Assembly: GCA_045576175.1 (NCBI GenBank)
Contig: JAZNFW010000011.1
Coordinates: 1-13,235 of the forward strand
Direction of reading: 5' to 3'
DNA: 13,235 bases
Origin: RGIG8748 sp045576175
Lineage (GTDB): Bacteria; Bacillota; Clostridia; UMGS1810
The notes below the pieces were generated by a model. It worked only from the letters and a program-made list of their open reading frames with translations, ran no database searches and was not told the DNA's origin. Of the stretch, positions 1 to 6,203 are shown piece after piece (the first letter of the stretch is position 1; each line of letters begins with the position of its first letter). Made by a program: the position numbers and the translations under genes.

Positions 1-1146
1 ATGAACAAAATACGCGTTGGTATCATCGGTATGGGTTACATTGGTGAAAGCCATATCGAAGCTATAAGACGCATAGGTTTGTGCGAGCTTTACGCAATTG
101 CAGATACAAATGCAGAACTTGCACAGAAGAAAGCCGACTACTATGGTATCGAAAAGTGCTACAGTACTGTAGACGAACTTTTGAACGATCCTGACATCGA
201 TGCAGTTCACAACTGTACACCCAACTTTCTTCACCTTGAAATCAACAAAAAGATTATAAAGTCCGGCAAGCATCTTTTCAGCGAAAAGCCCCTTTGCACC
301 ACTTATGCAGAGGCAAGCGAGCTTGTTGAACTTAAAAAGCAGTATCCCGATACTGTTGCAGCGGTTAACTTTAACTACCGCCTTAACCCCATGGTTCAGG
401 AGGCAAGATTAAAGATAGAAAGCGGAGAAATAGGCACTGTTAACATTGCTACAGGTTCCTATCAGCAGGATTGGCTCTTGTACGACACAGACTACTCCTG
501 GAGACTTGAACCCGAAGTATCCGGTAATTCCTGTGCTATTGCAGACATCGGTTCTCACTGGATGGACGCAGTTCAGCATGTAACAGGACACAAAATTGTA
601 GAAGTTATGGCAGACCTTCGCACAGTTATTCCCGTGCGTAAAAAGCCCAAGCAGCAGACAGAAACATTTACAAGTAATGTTCCCACTGAATTTGACGAAG
701 TGGAAGTAAAGAACGAAGATTACGGTGCTGTAATGTTCAGAACCGACAAGGGTGCAAGCGGTGTTTACCATGTGTCCGAAATGGCTGCAGGTCACGGTTG
801 CTTCTTTAACTTTGAAATAAATGGTTCCAAAGCTTCTATTAAATGGAACCAGGAAGAAAACGACAGAATGTGGATGGGTTATCGCGGTGGCGAAAACAAG
901 CTCATTATAAGAGACCCCAACACAATTTCCGCAGGCGCACGCCCCTACACAGCTCTTGCTATGGGTCATCCCGAAGGCTGGAACGATGCTTTTAAAGGCA
1001 ACTTCTTTGCTTTCTACAACCACATTGCACAGGGTGGCAAGGGCAAGGCTCCTTGTGCTACCTTGGAAGAGGCAGCATACATTGTAAAACTCACAGAAGC
1101 TATTGTAGAAAGTAGCCGTGAGAGAAAATGGGTTACTGTAGAGTAA
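1..1146 (+). CDS. Gfo/Idh/MocA family NAD(P)-dependent sugar oxidoreductase
   Basis: Predicted cytoplasmic dehydrogenase of 381 residues, a normal family length; such enzymes oxidise or reduce a sugar or cyclitol hydroxyl/ketone with NAD(P). The N-terminal Rossmann fold shows G10-M-G12-Y-I-G15 after a hydrophobic strand, and acidic D35 ends the second strand, suggesting NAD preference. The family EKP motif is at 95-97 (K96 catalytic). The C-terminal half carries D182-I-G-S-H186 and D189, the usual catalytic Asp/His pair. No signal peptide. The ATG is the first base of the window, so the ribosome site is out of view, but the N-terminus aligns with the family and looks complete. It is the first visible gene of an apparent operon with an aminotransferase (52 bases downstream) and an isomerase-like protein. 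That context suggests it makes or removes a keto group on a sugar or cyclitol. The family is sure; the substrate is unknown. Confidence 0.93.
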   Translation: MNKIRVGIIGMGYIGESHIEAIRRIGLCELYAIADTNAELAQKKADYYGIEKCYSTVDELLNDPDIDAVHNCTPNFLHLEINKKIIKSGKHLFSEKPLCTTYAEASELVELKKQYPDTVAAVNFNYRLNPMVQEARLKIESGEIGTVNIATGSYQQDWLLYDTDYSWRLEPEVSGNSCAIADIGSHWMDAVQHVTGHKIVEVMADLRTVIPVRKKPKQQTETFTSNVPTEFDEVEVKNEDYGAVMFRTDKGASGVYHVSEMAAGHGCFFNFEINGSKASIKWNQEENDRMWMGYRGGENKLIIRDPNTISAGARPYTALAMGHPEGWNDAFKGNFFAFYNHIAQGGKGKAPCATLEEAAYIVKLTEAIVESSRERKWVTVE

Positions 1147-1182
1147 AATCTATTTGTACATAAAAAAACAAATATATATTTT

Positions 1183-1190
1183 AAGGAGGA
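1183..1190 (+). promoter_or_regulatory. Ribosome binding site fixing the start of the first aminotransferase
   Basis: AAGGAGGA lies 8 bases before the ATG at 1199. An in-frame ATG at 1154 is upstream of this site and would add 15 residues (rich in Lys, Ile and Tyr) that the paralogue at 3882-5045 lacks. The paralogue begins M-Y-R-I-G, matching M-F-R-M-G at 1199, so 1199 is the better start. Confidence 0.85.
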
Positions 1191-1198
1191 ATTTTTCA

Positions 1199-2374
1199 AT
1201 GTTCAGAATGGGCAAAGAAGAAGCTGAAGCAGTTGCACGCGTAATAGACACCAAAGAGCTTTTCCGTGTTAACAACGCTTTAAAAGAAGCAGAAAAATTT
1301 GAAGAGGCATGGGCTAAGACAATCGGCACAGATTATGCTATCCTCTTATCTTCAGGTACAGGTGCTCTCATATCCGCACTCGTTGGTATGGGCGTTGGAC
1401 CCGGAGATGAAGTTATCGTTCCCGGTTACACATTTATGGCAAGTGCCAGCGCAGTATTAGCTGTTGGTGCTATTCCTGTTTTGGCAGAAATTGACGAAAC
1501 AATGACAATCGATGTGGAAGACATCAAGAAGAAGATATCTAAGTACACAAAGGCTATAATCCCCGTACATATCTGCGGTTATCCCTGTAATATGGATGCT
1601 ATCGTTGAGATTGCAAAAGAACACAACCTCTACATCATTGAGGATGCTTGTCAGGCAGACGGCGGTAAGTACAAGGGCAAGAGACTCGGAAGCATTGGTG
1701 ATGTTGGTGCATTCAGCTTCAACTACTACAAGCTTATATCTGCCGGCGAAGGCGGTGCTCTTGTTACAAACAACAAGCTCGCTTATGACCGTGCTATGAT
1801 TTACCACGATGGTGGTGCAGCGTTCAGACCTTATGCAAGTGACTTTGAAGTTCCTGTATTTATGGGTACACAGATGCGTACAAACGAAGTAACTGCTGCT
1901 ATCATGAATGTTCAGCTTACAAGAATGGACGGCATCATTGATGACCTCAGAAGAGTTAAGAAGACAATGACAGAAGCTCTCTCTGACTGCGAAATCTTTA
2001 CAGTAGCTCCCAGCCACGATATCGAAGGTGACCTTGGTACACACCTCCCCTTACGCTTTAAGGATGCTGAAACTGCAAGAAAGTTTGCAGAAGACAAGGA
2101 ACTTGGCGGTTACCTCGTAGTAGACAGCGGTAAGCACGTTTACTACAACTGGGGTCCCATTATGGAAAAGAGAGGCGCTCACTGCGACGCTATGAACCCC
2201 TATCTCCTTCCCCAGAACCAGGGTCTCAACATGGATTGCACAAAGGATATGCTTCCTAACACATTAGACCTTATTGAGCGTACATATCATGTAACTCTCC
2301 ACTGCGATTGGACAGAAGAAGAAGTTCAGAGCAAAATTGCAGCTATCAAAAAGCGTTGCGAAGAAATAAAATAA
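1199..2374 (+). CDS. DegT/DnrJ/EryC1/StrS-type PLP-dependent sugar aminotransferase (copy 1)
   Basis: Predicted cytoplasmic PLP enzyme of 391 residues, a normal length for the fold type I sugar aminotransferases that swap a keto group for an amino group, usually with Glu or Gln as donor. Visible signatures: S51-S-G-T-G-A at the PLP phosphate site, the GDEVIVPGYTF strand at 69-79, E148-D149-A-C with D149 binding the PLP ring nitrogen, Q152, and lysine K178 within SFNYYKLISAGEGGA for the Schiff base. A late M-R-T-N-E motif replaces the usual N-Y-R-M-x-E. All catalytic residues look intact. It lies between a Gfo/Idh oxidoreductase and a xylose-isomerase-like gene, so it may aminate a keto sugar or cyclitol made by the oxidoreductase, or run the reverse. 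The SF..xK-x-(I/L/M)-(S/T)-A-G-E-G-G layout resembles AHBA-synthase/StsC-like members, but function cannot be assigned from that alone. Confidence 0.93.
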   Translation: MFRMGKEEAEAVARVIDTKELFRVNNALKEAEKFEEAWAKTIGTDYAILLSSGTGALISALVGMGVGPGDEVIVPGYTFMASASAVLAVGAIPVLAEIDETMTIDVEDIKKKISKYTKAIIPVHICGYPCNMDAIVEIAKEHNLYIIEDACQADGGKYKGKRLGSIGDVGAFSFNYYKLISAGEGGALVTNNKLAYDRAMIYHDGGAAFRPYASDFEVPVFMGTQMRTNEVTAAIMNVQLTRMDGIIDDLRRVKKTMTEALSDCEIFTVAPSHDIEGDLGTHLPLRFKDAETARKFAEDKELGGYLVVDSGKHVYYNWGPIMEKRGAHCDAMNPYLLPQNQGLNMDCTKDMLPNTLDLIERTYHVTLHCDWTEEEVQSKIAAIKKRCEEIK

Positions 2375-2406
2375 TTTAAAATAAAATACAGAAAGGTGAT
2401 TTAAAA

Positions 2407-3438
2407 ATGTCCAGATTTAAGTATTCAGTAGGTCCCTGGAATGTACACGAAGGTGCTGACTCCTACGGTCCCGCAGTTCGTGATTCCATCTCCATGGAAG
2501 AAAAGTTCAAAATGTTTAAGGAAATCGGCTTCGACGCTGTTCAGTTCCACGATGACGATGCTGTTCCCAACATCAACAACTACACAGAAGAAGAAATCAT
2601 AGTAGAAGCTCAGAAGATCAAAGATCTTTTGGACAAATATGATTTAGCAGCAGAATTTGTTGCTCCCAGACTCTGGTTTGATCCCCACACAAAAGATGGC
2701 GGTTTCTGCTCCAACTACGAAGAAGACAGAGAATATGCTATGTGGAGAGCATATCGTTCTATCGATATAGCTAAGGTTCTCGGTTGCGACAAGATCGTTC
2801 TCTGGCTTGCTCGTGAAGGTACACTCTGCTATGAAAGCAAGAGCCCCGTTGAGTCTACAAACAGACTTATCGAAGCTATCAACAAGATGCTCGACTATGA
2901 CAAGGATATCAAGATCATGATCGAAACAAAGCCTAACGAGCCCGTAGACAGAAGCGTATGTCCTACACTTGGTCACTGTATGGCAATTTCTGCAGCTTCC
3001 AAGGATCCTTCCCGTGTTGGTGGTCTCTTAGAGTCTGCTCACGCTATGCTCGCAGGTCTTGACCCCGCTAGCGAAATCGGCTTTGCACTTGCTATGGATA
3101 AGCTCTGGGGCGTTCACTTAAACGACCAGAATGGTATGAGATTTGACCAGGATAAGAGCTTCGGTGTAGAAAACCTCCGTGCTGCTTTCAACCAGATTAA
3201 GGTTCTTATGGAAAACGGCTATGGTAACAACGGCGAATACATCGGTCTTGATGTTAAGGTTATGAGAACTCAGTCCTTAGAAGGTAGCTATCAGCACCTT
3301 ATCAACAGCCTTAAGATTGCTAAGGCTCTTGAAGAAAAGGCTAGCAGATTCGACTACGAATATCAGAAGAAGTGTGTTGAAGAAAGAGATTACGAAAAGC
3401 TCGAGCTCTATGTTATGGAGCTTCTTATGGGTCTTTAA
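2407..3438 (+). CDS. Xylose isomerase-like TIM-barrel protein (class I xylose isomerase relative)
   Basis: Predicted metal-dependent sugar isomerase or epimerase, 343 residues, shorter than the roughly 390 of class I xylose isomerases, mainly through a reduced C-terminal tail. Recognisable motifs in order: H48-D-D-D51 (catalytic His/Asp pair), K96-D-G-G-F, W133 with R136-E-G, E173-T-K175-P-N-E-P (metal ligand and catalytic Lys), E209-x-x-H212 (metal ligands), H237-L-N-D-Q-N-G, D247-Q-D249 and D282. In true xylose isomerase the residue equivalent to H237 is an Asp metal ligand (I-D-L-N-G-Q). His at this place is instead the arrangement I know from L-rhamnose isomerases of the Pseudomonas stutzeri type. 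The metal site is therefore complete but altered, so the substrate is probably not simply xylose. AAAGGTGAT before the ATG is a good ribosome site. It is the last gene of the left operon, 32 bases after the aminotransferase and followed by a terminator-like hairpin. Confidence 0.88.
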   Translation: MSRFKYSVGPWNVHEGADSYGPAVRDSISMEEKFKMFKEIGFDAVQFHDDDAVPNINNYTEEEIIVEAQKIKDLLDKYDLAAEFVAPRLWFDPHTKDGGFCSNYEEDREYAMWRAYRSIDIAKVLGCDKIVLWLAREGTLCYESKSPVESTNRLIEAINKMLDYDKDIKIMIETKPNEPVDRSVCPTLGHCMAISAASKDPSRVGGLLESAHAMLAGLDPASEIGFALAMDKLWGVHLNDQNGMRFDQDKSFGVENLRAAFNQIKVLMENGYGNNGEYIGLDVKVMRTQSLEGSYQHLINSLKIAKALEEKASRFDYEYQKKCVEERDYEKLELYVMELLMGL

Positions 3439-3491
3439 TCCCTTCTTGAAACTTCGGTGTTCTAAGTATTAGAAACATTTAGCAACTTATG

Positions 3492-3552
3492 TAGGGGCGG
3501 ATGCCCACATCTGTGCCCGGTTGGTACAGTTGTGGGACCGCCCCTATTTTTT
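3492..3552 (+). terminator. Nested GC-rich hairpin with T-run; terminator-like intergenic element
   Basis: Outer arms TAGGGGCGG (3492-3500) and CCGCCCCTA (3538-3546) pair perfectly. Inside, CCCACA (3504-3509) pairs with TGTGGG (3531-3536), and CTGT (3511-3514) with ACAG (3526-3529). Six T follow at 3547-3552, so it can terminate the left operon, 53 bases after its last stop codon. The GC-rich composition in an AT-rich gap and the three stacked helices are unlike a minimal terminator. They fit a dispersed palindromic intergenic repeat that also serves as terminator (inference). Confidence 0.75.
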
Positions 3553-3825
3553 ATTAAGACCATCTAAAATTAAATTCCAACAAAAACACTAGGTAATATA
3601 GGCAAAAGCTCTTAAAATGGCATTTTTACCCGCAAACAAACATTTTTCTGTATTAAACCCATCTAAAACCTGCCATAGCACTTTTTGCTATGTGTTTTTG
3701 TGCTAAACACCAACTAACAGAAAAGCCAGATGGCTTTGCTGATATTTTTGCACTTTTTTAGCACACAAACATATATCAAACAGAATATTAAGGCAAAAGA
3801 ATGTGTTTTCGGTTGTTTGGCAAAC
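3553..3825. other. Noncoding AT-rich stretch with several inverted repeats
   Basis: No convincing gene on either strand. It holds: a 7-bp hairpin CATAGCA/TGCTATG (3674-3692, loop CTTTT) followed by a T-rich stretch; a 9-bp pair TGTGCTAAA (3699-3707) with TTTAGCACA (3757-3765) that encloses a smaller hairpin AAAGCC/GGCTTT (3722-3737); and a 10-bp direct repeat CCATCTAAAA at 3560-3569 and 3659-3668. This could be a remnant of a small mobile element, a terminator cluster or a small RNA; nothing in the sequence decides. Confidence 0.5.
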
Positions 3826-3857
3826 AAAAAAGCCACAGCCGAAAGGCTGTGGCTTTT
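3826..3857 (-). terminator. Rho-independent terminator of the minus-strand aminotransferase
   Basis: A 13-bp perfect stem, AAAAGCCACAGCC (3828-3840) with GGCTGTGGCTTTT (3845-3857), is closed by a GAAA loop on the plus strand (TTTC on the minus strand). On the minus strand the stem runs into six T at 3831-3826. It lies 24 bases past the stop codon of the minus-strand gene ending at 3882. The four T on the plus side could give weak bidirectional function. Confidence 0.9.
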
Positions 3858-3881
3858 GAAAACCTATTTGGTTTGTATGAT

Positions 3882-5045
3882 TTAGTTAAGAGCTGCTATG
3901 TAGTCGTTTGCTCTCTTAGTTATTTCTTCTTCTGTCCAATCGGGATTTAAGAAGATGTGAACTGTTCTTGTGAGAAGGTCTGTGCTCTTGGGGCAGCAAT
4001 CTGCTGTGATTTCGGGAGCGTTAGCATTCTCGGGCATATTGTAGGGGTTCATTCTGGGGTGTGCTGCACCTCTCTTGTTTAAGATGGGGCCCCAACCGCT
4101 GTATATGTGCTTGCCCATAAATCCGGGGATTGCCACATCGTATGCTTTTTCTACGAAAGCCTTTGCTTCTTCGGTAGACTCAAACACAAGAGTAAGGTGT
4201 GTACCGCAATCGCCTTCGGGATCGTTTGAAGGAATGAATGTGAAGTGACCTGCAAGCTTTTCTGCAAGGCTTTTCTTAGTCTTTCTGAGGTCTGCAAGGA
4301 TGCCATCGAGCTTCTTTAACTGTTCACGCATAATAGCTGCTGTGATTTCGTTTGTTCTGAATTCGTGTCCGCAGAAGGGCTCTGTAGAGAATCCGGACAT
4401 CTGGTCGCCAAAGTATGCAACTGCACTACTGTCGTGGAAGATAAGTGCCTTTTCAAATATTTCGTCATTATTTGTAAGAAGCGCACCGCCTTCACCTGCG
4501 GATATAATCTTGAAGAAGTTGAAGCTGAGTGCTCCGGCATCACCAATGGTACCGAGTCTCTTGCCCTTAAAGGAACCGCCGTCTGCCTGACATGCATCTT
4601 CGAGAACCTTTAAGTTGTGCTTCTTTGCAACTTCCATAATTCCTGCCATATCAGCGGGATAACCCATCATATGTACGGGGATTATAACCTTTGTGTTTTT
4701 GGTTATCTTCTTTTCTACATCTTTGGGGTCGAGCAAAAGGGTTTCATCAATTTCTGCAACTACGGGAATAGCACCGGTAGCTAATACAGCAACTGCTGTA
4801 GCCATATATGTGTATGCAGGCACGATTACTTCATCTCCGGGGCCTACACCCATACCGATTAATGCAGATGTTAATGCCGCCTTACCGCTTGTCATAAGAA
4901 GTGCACGATTAACATCGAATTTTTCTCTGAGTTCTTTTTCAAAGTTTGCTGTTTCCTGCAAGGGACCGTTATTAACTTTGAAAAGTTCCTTGGAGTCAAT
5001 AACTCTTGCAACTGCGTCTTTTTCTTCTTGTCCGATTCTGTACAT
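3882..5045 (-). CDS. DegT/DnrJ/EryC1/StrS-type PLP-dependent sugar aminotransferase (copy 2)
   Basis: Predicted cytoplasmic PLP aminotransferase of 387 residues. It is an evident paralogue of the gene at 1199-2374: by eye more than half the residues of the N-terminal half are the same, including the VGPGDEVIVP and EDACQADGG blocks. K179 in SFNFFKIISAGEGGA is the Schiff-base lysine, D150 in EDAC contacts the PLP pyridine nitrogen, and T53-S-G-K-A-A replaces S-S-G-T-G-A of copy 1 at the phosphate site. The substrate-side region around residues 205-230 (H-D-S-S-A-V...) differs from copy 1, so substrates may differ. ATG at 5045 has AAAGGA 8 bases upstream (5054-5059). It is transcribed alone, toward the left operon, with its own terminator, and is divergent from the AraC-type regulator gene. 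No frame damage is seen. It could aminate or deaminate a keto sugar; the specificity is unknown. Confidence 0.93.
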   Translation of the reverse strand: MYRIGQEEKDAVARVIDSKELFKVNNGPLQETANFEKELREKFDVNRALLMTSGKAALTSALIGMGVGPGDEVIVPAYTYMATAVAVLATGAIPVVAEIDETLLLDPKDVEKKITKNTKVIIPVHMMGYPADMAGIMEVAKKHNLKVLEDACQADGGSFKGKRLGTIGDAGALSFNFFKIISAGEGGALLTNNDEIFEKALIFHDSSAVAYFGDQMSGFSTEPFCGHEFRTNEITAAIMREQLKKLDGILADLRKTKKSLAEKLAGHFTFIPSNDPEGDCGTHLTLVFESTEEAKAFVEKAYDVAIPGFMGKHIYSGWGPILNKRGAAHPRMNPYNMPENANAPEITADCCPKSTDLLTRTVHIFLNPDWTEEEITKRANDYIAALN

Positions 5046-5133
5046 GACCTACATCCTTTCGTAAATAATTTATTGAATATTTTTGTTTTTTGTTCTCAAG
5101 CGTACAGGATGCAACCCGTAAGCTCGCAAGTAG

Positions 5134-5148
5134 ATTATACAGTATAAT
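5134..5148. promoter_or_regulatory. Symmetric double -10 palindrome between the divergent genes
   Basis: ATTATACAGTATAAT is a perfect inverted repeat (7-bp arms, 1-bp centre) that supplies TATAAT on both strands: plus 5143-5148 and minus 5139-5134. On the minus strand a weak -35 (TTGCAT, 5162-5157) sits at 17 bp, aimed at the aminotransferase gene. On the plus strand no good -35 is seen, as is common for activator-dependent promoters. Assignment as promoter is inference; it could also be an operator. Confidence 0.5.
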
Positions 5149-5222
5149 TTTATTTTATGCAAGGATTAATTTTTTAATAAAGTTCTCATAAATTTCCAAA
5201 ACATAGCCATTGGCTAACATAC

Positions 5223-5230
5223 GAGGTGAT
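5223..5230 (+). promoter_or_regulatory. Ribosome binding site deciding the start of the AraC-type regulator
   Basis: GAGGTGAT matches the anti-Shine-Dalgarno sequence over 8 bases. It overlaps an in-frame GTG at 5226, which therefore is unlikely to be the start. The next in-frame start-type codon is TTG at 5235, 8 bases past the GAGG core. An in-frame ATG at 5256 has no ribosome site in front. Confidence 0.65.
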
Positions 5231-5234
5231 AAAA

Positions 5235-6065
5235 TTGCTATATCAAAAATTACTTATGAATGAGCATCCCTACTATGTATATGTGGGAAGTATGCCGACA
5301 TTTGAAAAGCACAGACATCCTGATATTGAAATTAATTATTGCATCAGCGGCTCGTACAAAGCAAAGATCAACAAAACAACATATGATATGAAGCCGGGGG
5401 ACATTGTGCTGGCATCGCCTATGTCTGCACACGAGATTTTGTCCGCTCAGGAGAAAAACTCAAAAGCGCTTGTAATAGTTGTAGGAACTACGCTTCTTAG
5501 CGAGTATTTTGAATACTTCAGAAATCTGGACTCGTCCTCATTTATTGTGCATCTGGACAAAGACAAGGACGGTATGTTATGTGCTCTTCTGGAGGAAACT
5601 GCAAATCTGCGCGACAACCCGACAGATTTTTCCGAACTTGAATTAAGGGGAAATCTGTACAAAATCTGTGCCCTTTTACTTTCCAAGTTATCTCACGGAA
5701 GTAACCTGGAAAAACTCTCAAAAAATCTTCATTCTGTTTCGAACATTGAGAAGGCTCTGGAAAAAATTTATCACAACTACAACGAAGACCTCAAAGTAGA
5801 AGAAATGGCGGAGCTGTGTGCTTACAGTGCAAGTAATTTCTGTAAAGTATTTAAAAAGATTACCGGCACTACCTTTCACAACTTCTTAAATGACCACAGA
5901 GTTCAGGTTGCGTGCGACCTTCTTAAAGAAACAAATGTCTCTGTTGAATCCATAGCTTACACTGTTGGCTTTGCAAACACGAAGACACTTTGCAGAGTGT
6001 TTAAGTCTATTATGAACTGTTCTCCCGGGCAGTATCGCAAAAAACATTTGCAAGGAAATGAATAA
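5235..6065 (+). CDS. AraC-family transcriptional regulator with cupin sensor domain
   Basis: Predicted sugar-responsive activator, 276 residues from a TTG start (279 from GTG at 5226). An N-terminal cupin-like effector domain is seen at about residues 20-75, with H26-R-H28, the I-N-Y-C-I-S-G-S-Y turn, a K-P-G-D turn and A-H-E. The C-terminal 100 residues form the two helix-turn-helix units of AraC/XylS: the first around L-K-V-E-E-M-A-E-L-C-A-Y-S-x-S-N-F-C-K-V-F-K, the second around S-V-E-S-I-A-Y-T-V-G-F-A-N-T-K-T-L-C-R-V-F-K, ending in the family tail S-P-G-Q-Y-R-K. It sits directly upstream of the rhamnoside operon and diverges from an aminotransferase, so it is the likely local regulator of one or both. 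The inverted and direct repeats at 6083-6129 are candidate binding sites. The effector may be L-rhamnose or a related sugar, which is inference. The rare TTG start would keep its level low. Confidence 0.9.
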   Translation: MLYQKLLMNEHPYYVYVGSMPTFEKHRHPDIEINYCISGSYKAKINKTTYDMKPGDIVLASPMSAHEILSAQEKNSKALVIVVGTTLLSEYFEYFRNLDSSSFIVHLDKDKDGMLCALLEETANLRDNPTDFSELELRGNLYKICALLLSKLSHGSNLEKLSKNLHSVSNIEKALEKIYHNYNEDLKVEEMAELCAYSASNFCKVFKKITGTTFHNFLNDHRVQVACDLLKETNVSVESIAYTVGFANTKTLCRVFKSIMNCSPGQYRKKHLQGNE

Positions 6066-6082
6066 ACCTCAGTTTTTTGTCG

Positions 6083-6129
6083 CTATTGAGCAAATTTTTG
6101 GGTAAAATTTGTCTATAAATACTATTGAG
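6083..6129 (+). promoter_or_regulatory. Candidate operator: perfect inverted repeat flanked by a direct repeat
   Basis: CAAATTTT (6091-6098) and AAAATTTG (6104-6111) form a perfect 8-bp inverted repeat with a 5-base TGGGT centre. The octamer CTATTGAG occurs directly before it (6083-6090) and again at 6122-6129, overlapping the -35 element of the promoter. Location just upstream of a promoter suits an activator such as the adjacent AraC-type protein. No T-run follows, so it is not a good terminator for the regulator gene. Confidence 0.5.
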
Positions 6130-6153
6130 AAAAAAACGCTTAAGTGGTATGAT
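6125..6153 (+). promoter_or_regulatory. Sigma-A-type extended -10 promoter of the rhamnoside operon
   Basis: TTGAGA (6125-6130), a 17-bp spacer and TATGAT (6148-6153), with TG at 6145-6146 giving an extended -10. Transcription would start near 6160, about 44 bases before the first operon ATG at 6204. A second TATAAT at 6162-6167 lacks a suitable -35. Confidence 0.65.
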
Positions 6154-6203
6154 AAAATTACTATAATATTATGTATTATATACGCGTGAAAGGAAGACAA
6201 ATT

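Noticed and set aside
409..1023. A 204-codon open frame on the minus strand inside the first gene
   Set aside because: It lies wholly opposite a clear Gfo/Idh gene, is Cys- and Val-rich in the way antisense frames are, and matches no family.
1154..1198. Upstream ATG extending the first aminotransferase by 15 residues
   Set aside because: The strong ribosome site at 1183-1190 lies after it, and the paralogue lacks the extension.
2407..3438. Annotation as xylA, D-xylose isomerase
   Set aside because: One metal ligand is changed to His, the protein is shortened, and no xylulokinase is nearby, so the symbol is not justified.
5108..5125. A catabolite-repression (cre) site near the divergent promoters
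   Set aside because: ATGCAACCCGTAAGCT breaks the consensus at several core positions, including the central CG.
6091..6111. Inverted repeat as terminator of the AraC-type gene
   Set aside because: The stem is almost all A/T and no T-run follows, so an operator is more likely.
6162..6167. TATAAT as the main -10 of the rhamnoside operon
   Set aside because: No -35 is at a suitable distance; TTGAGA with TATGAT at 17 bp and an extended -10 fits better.
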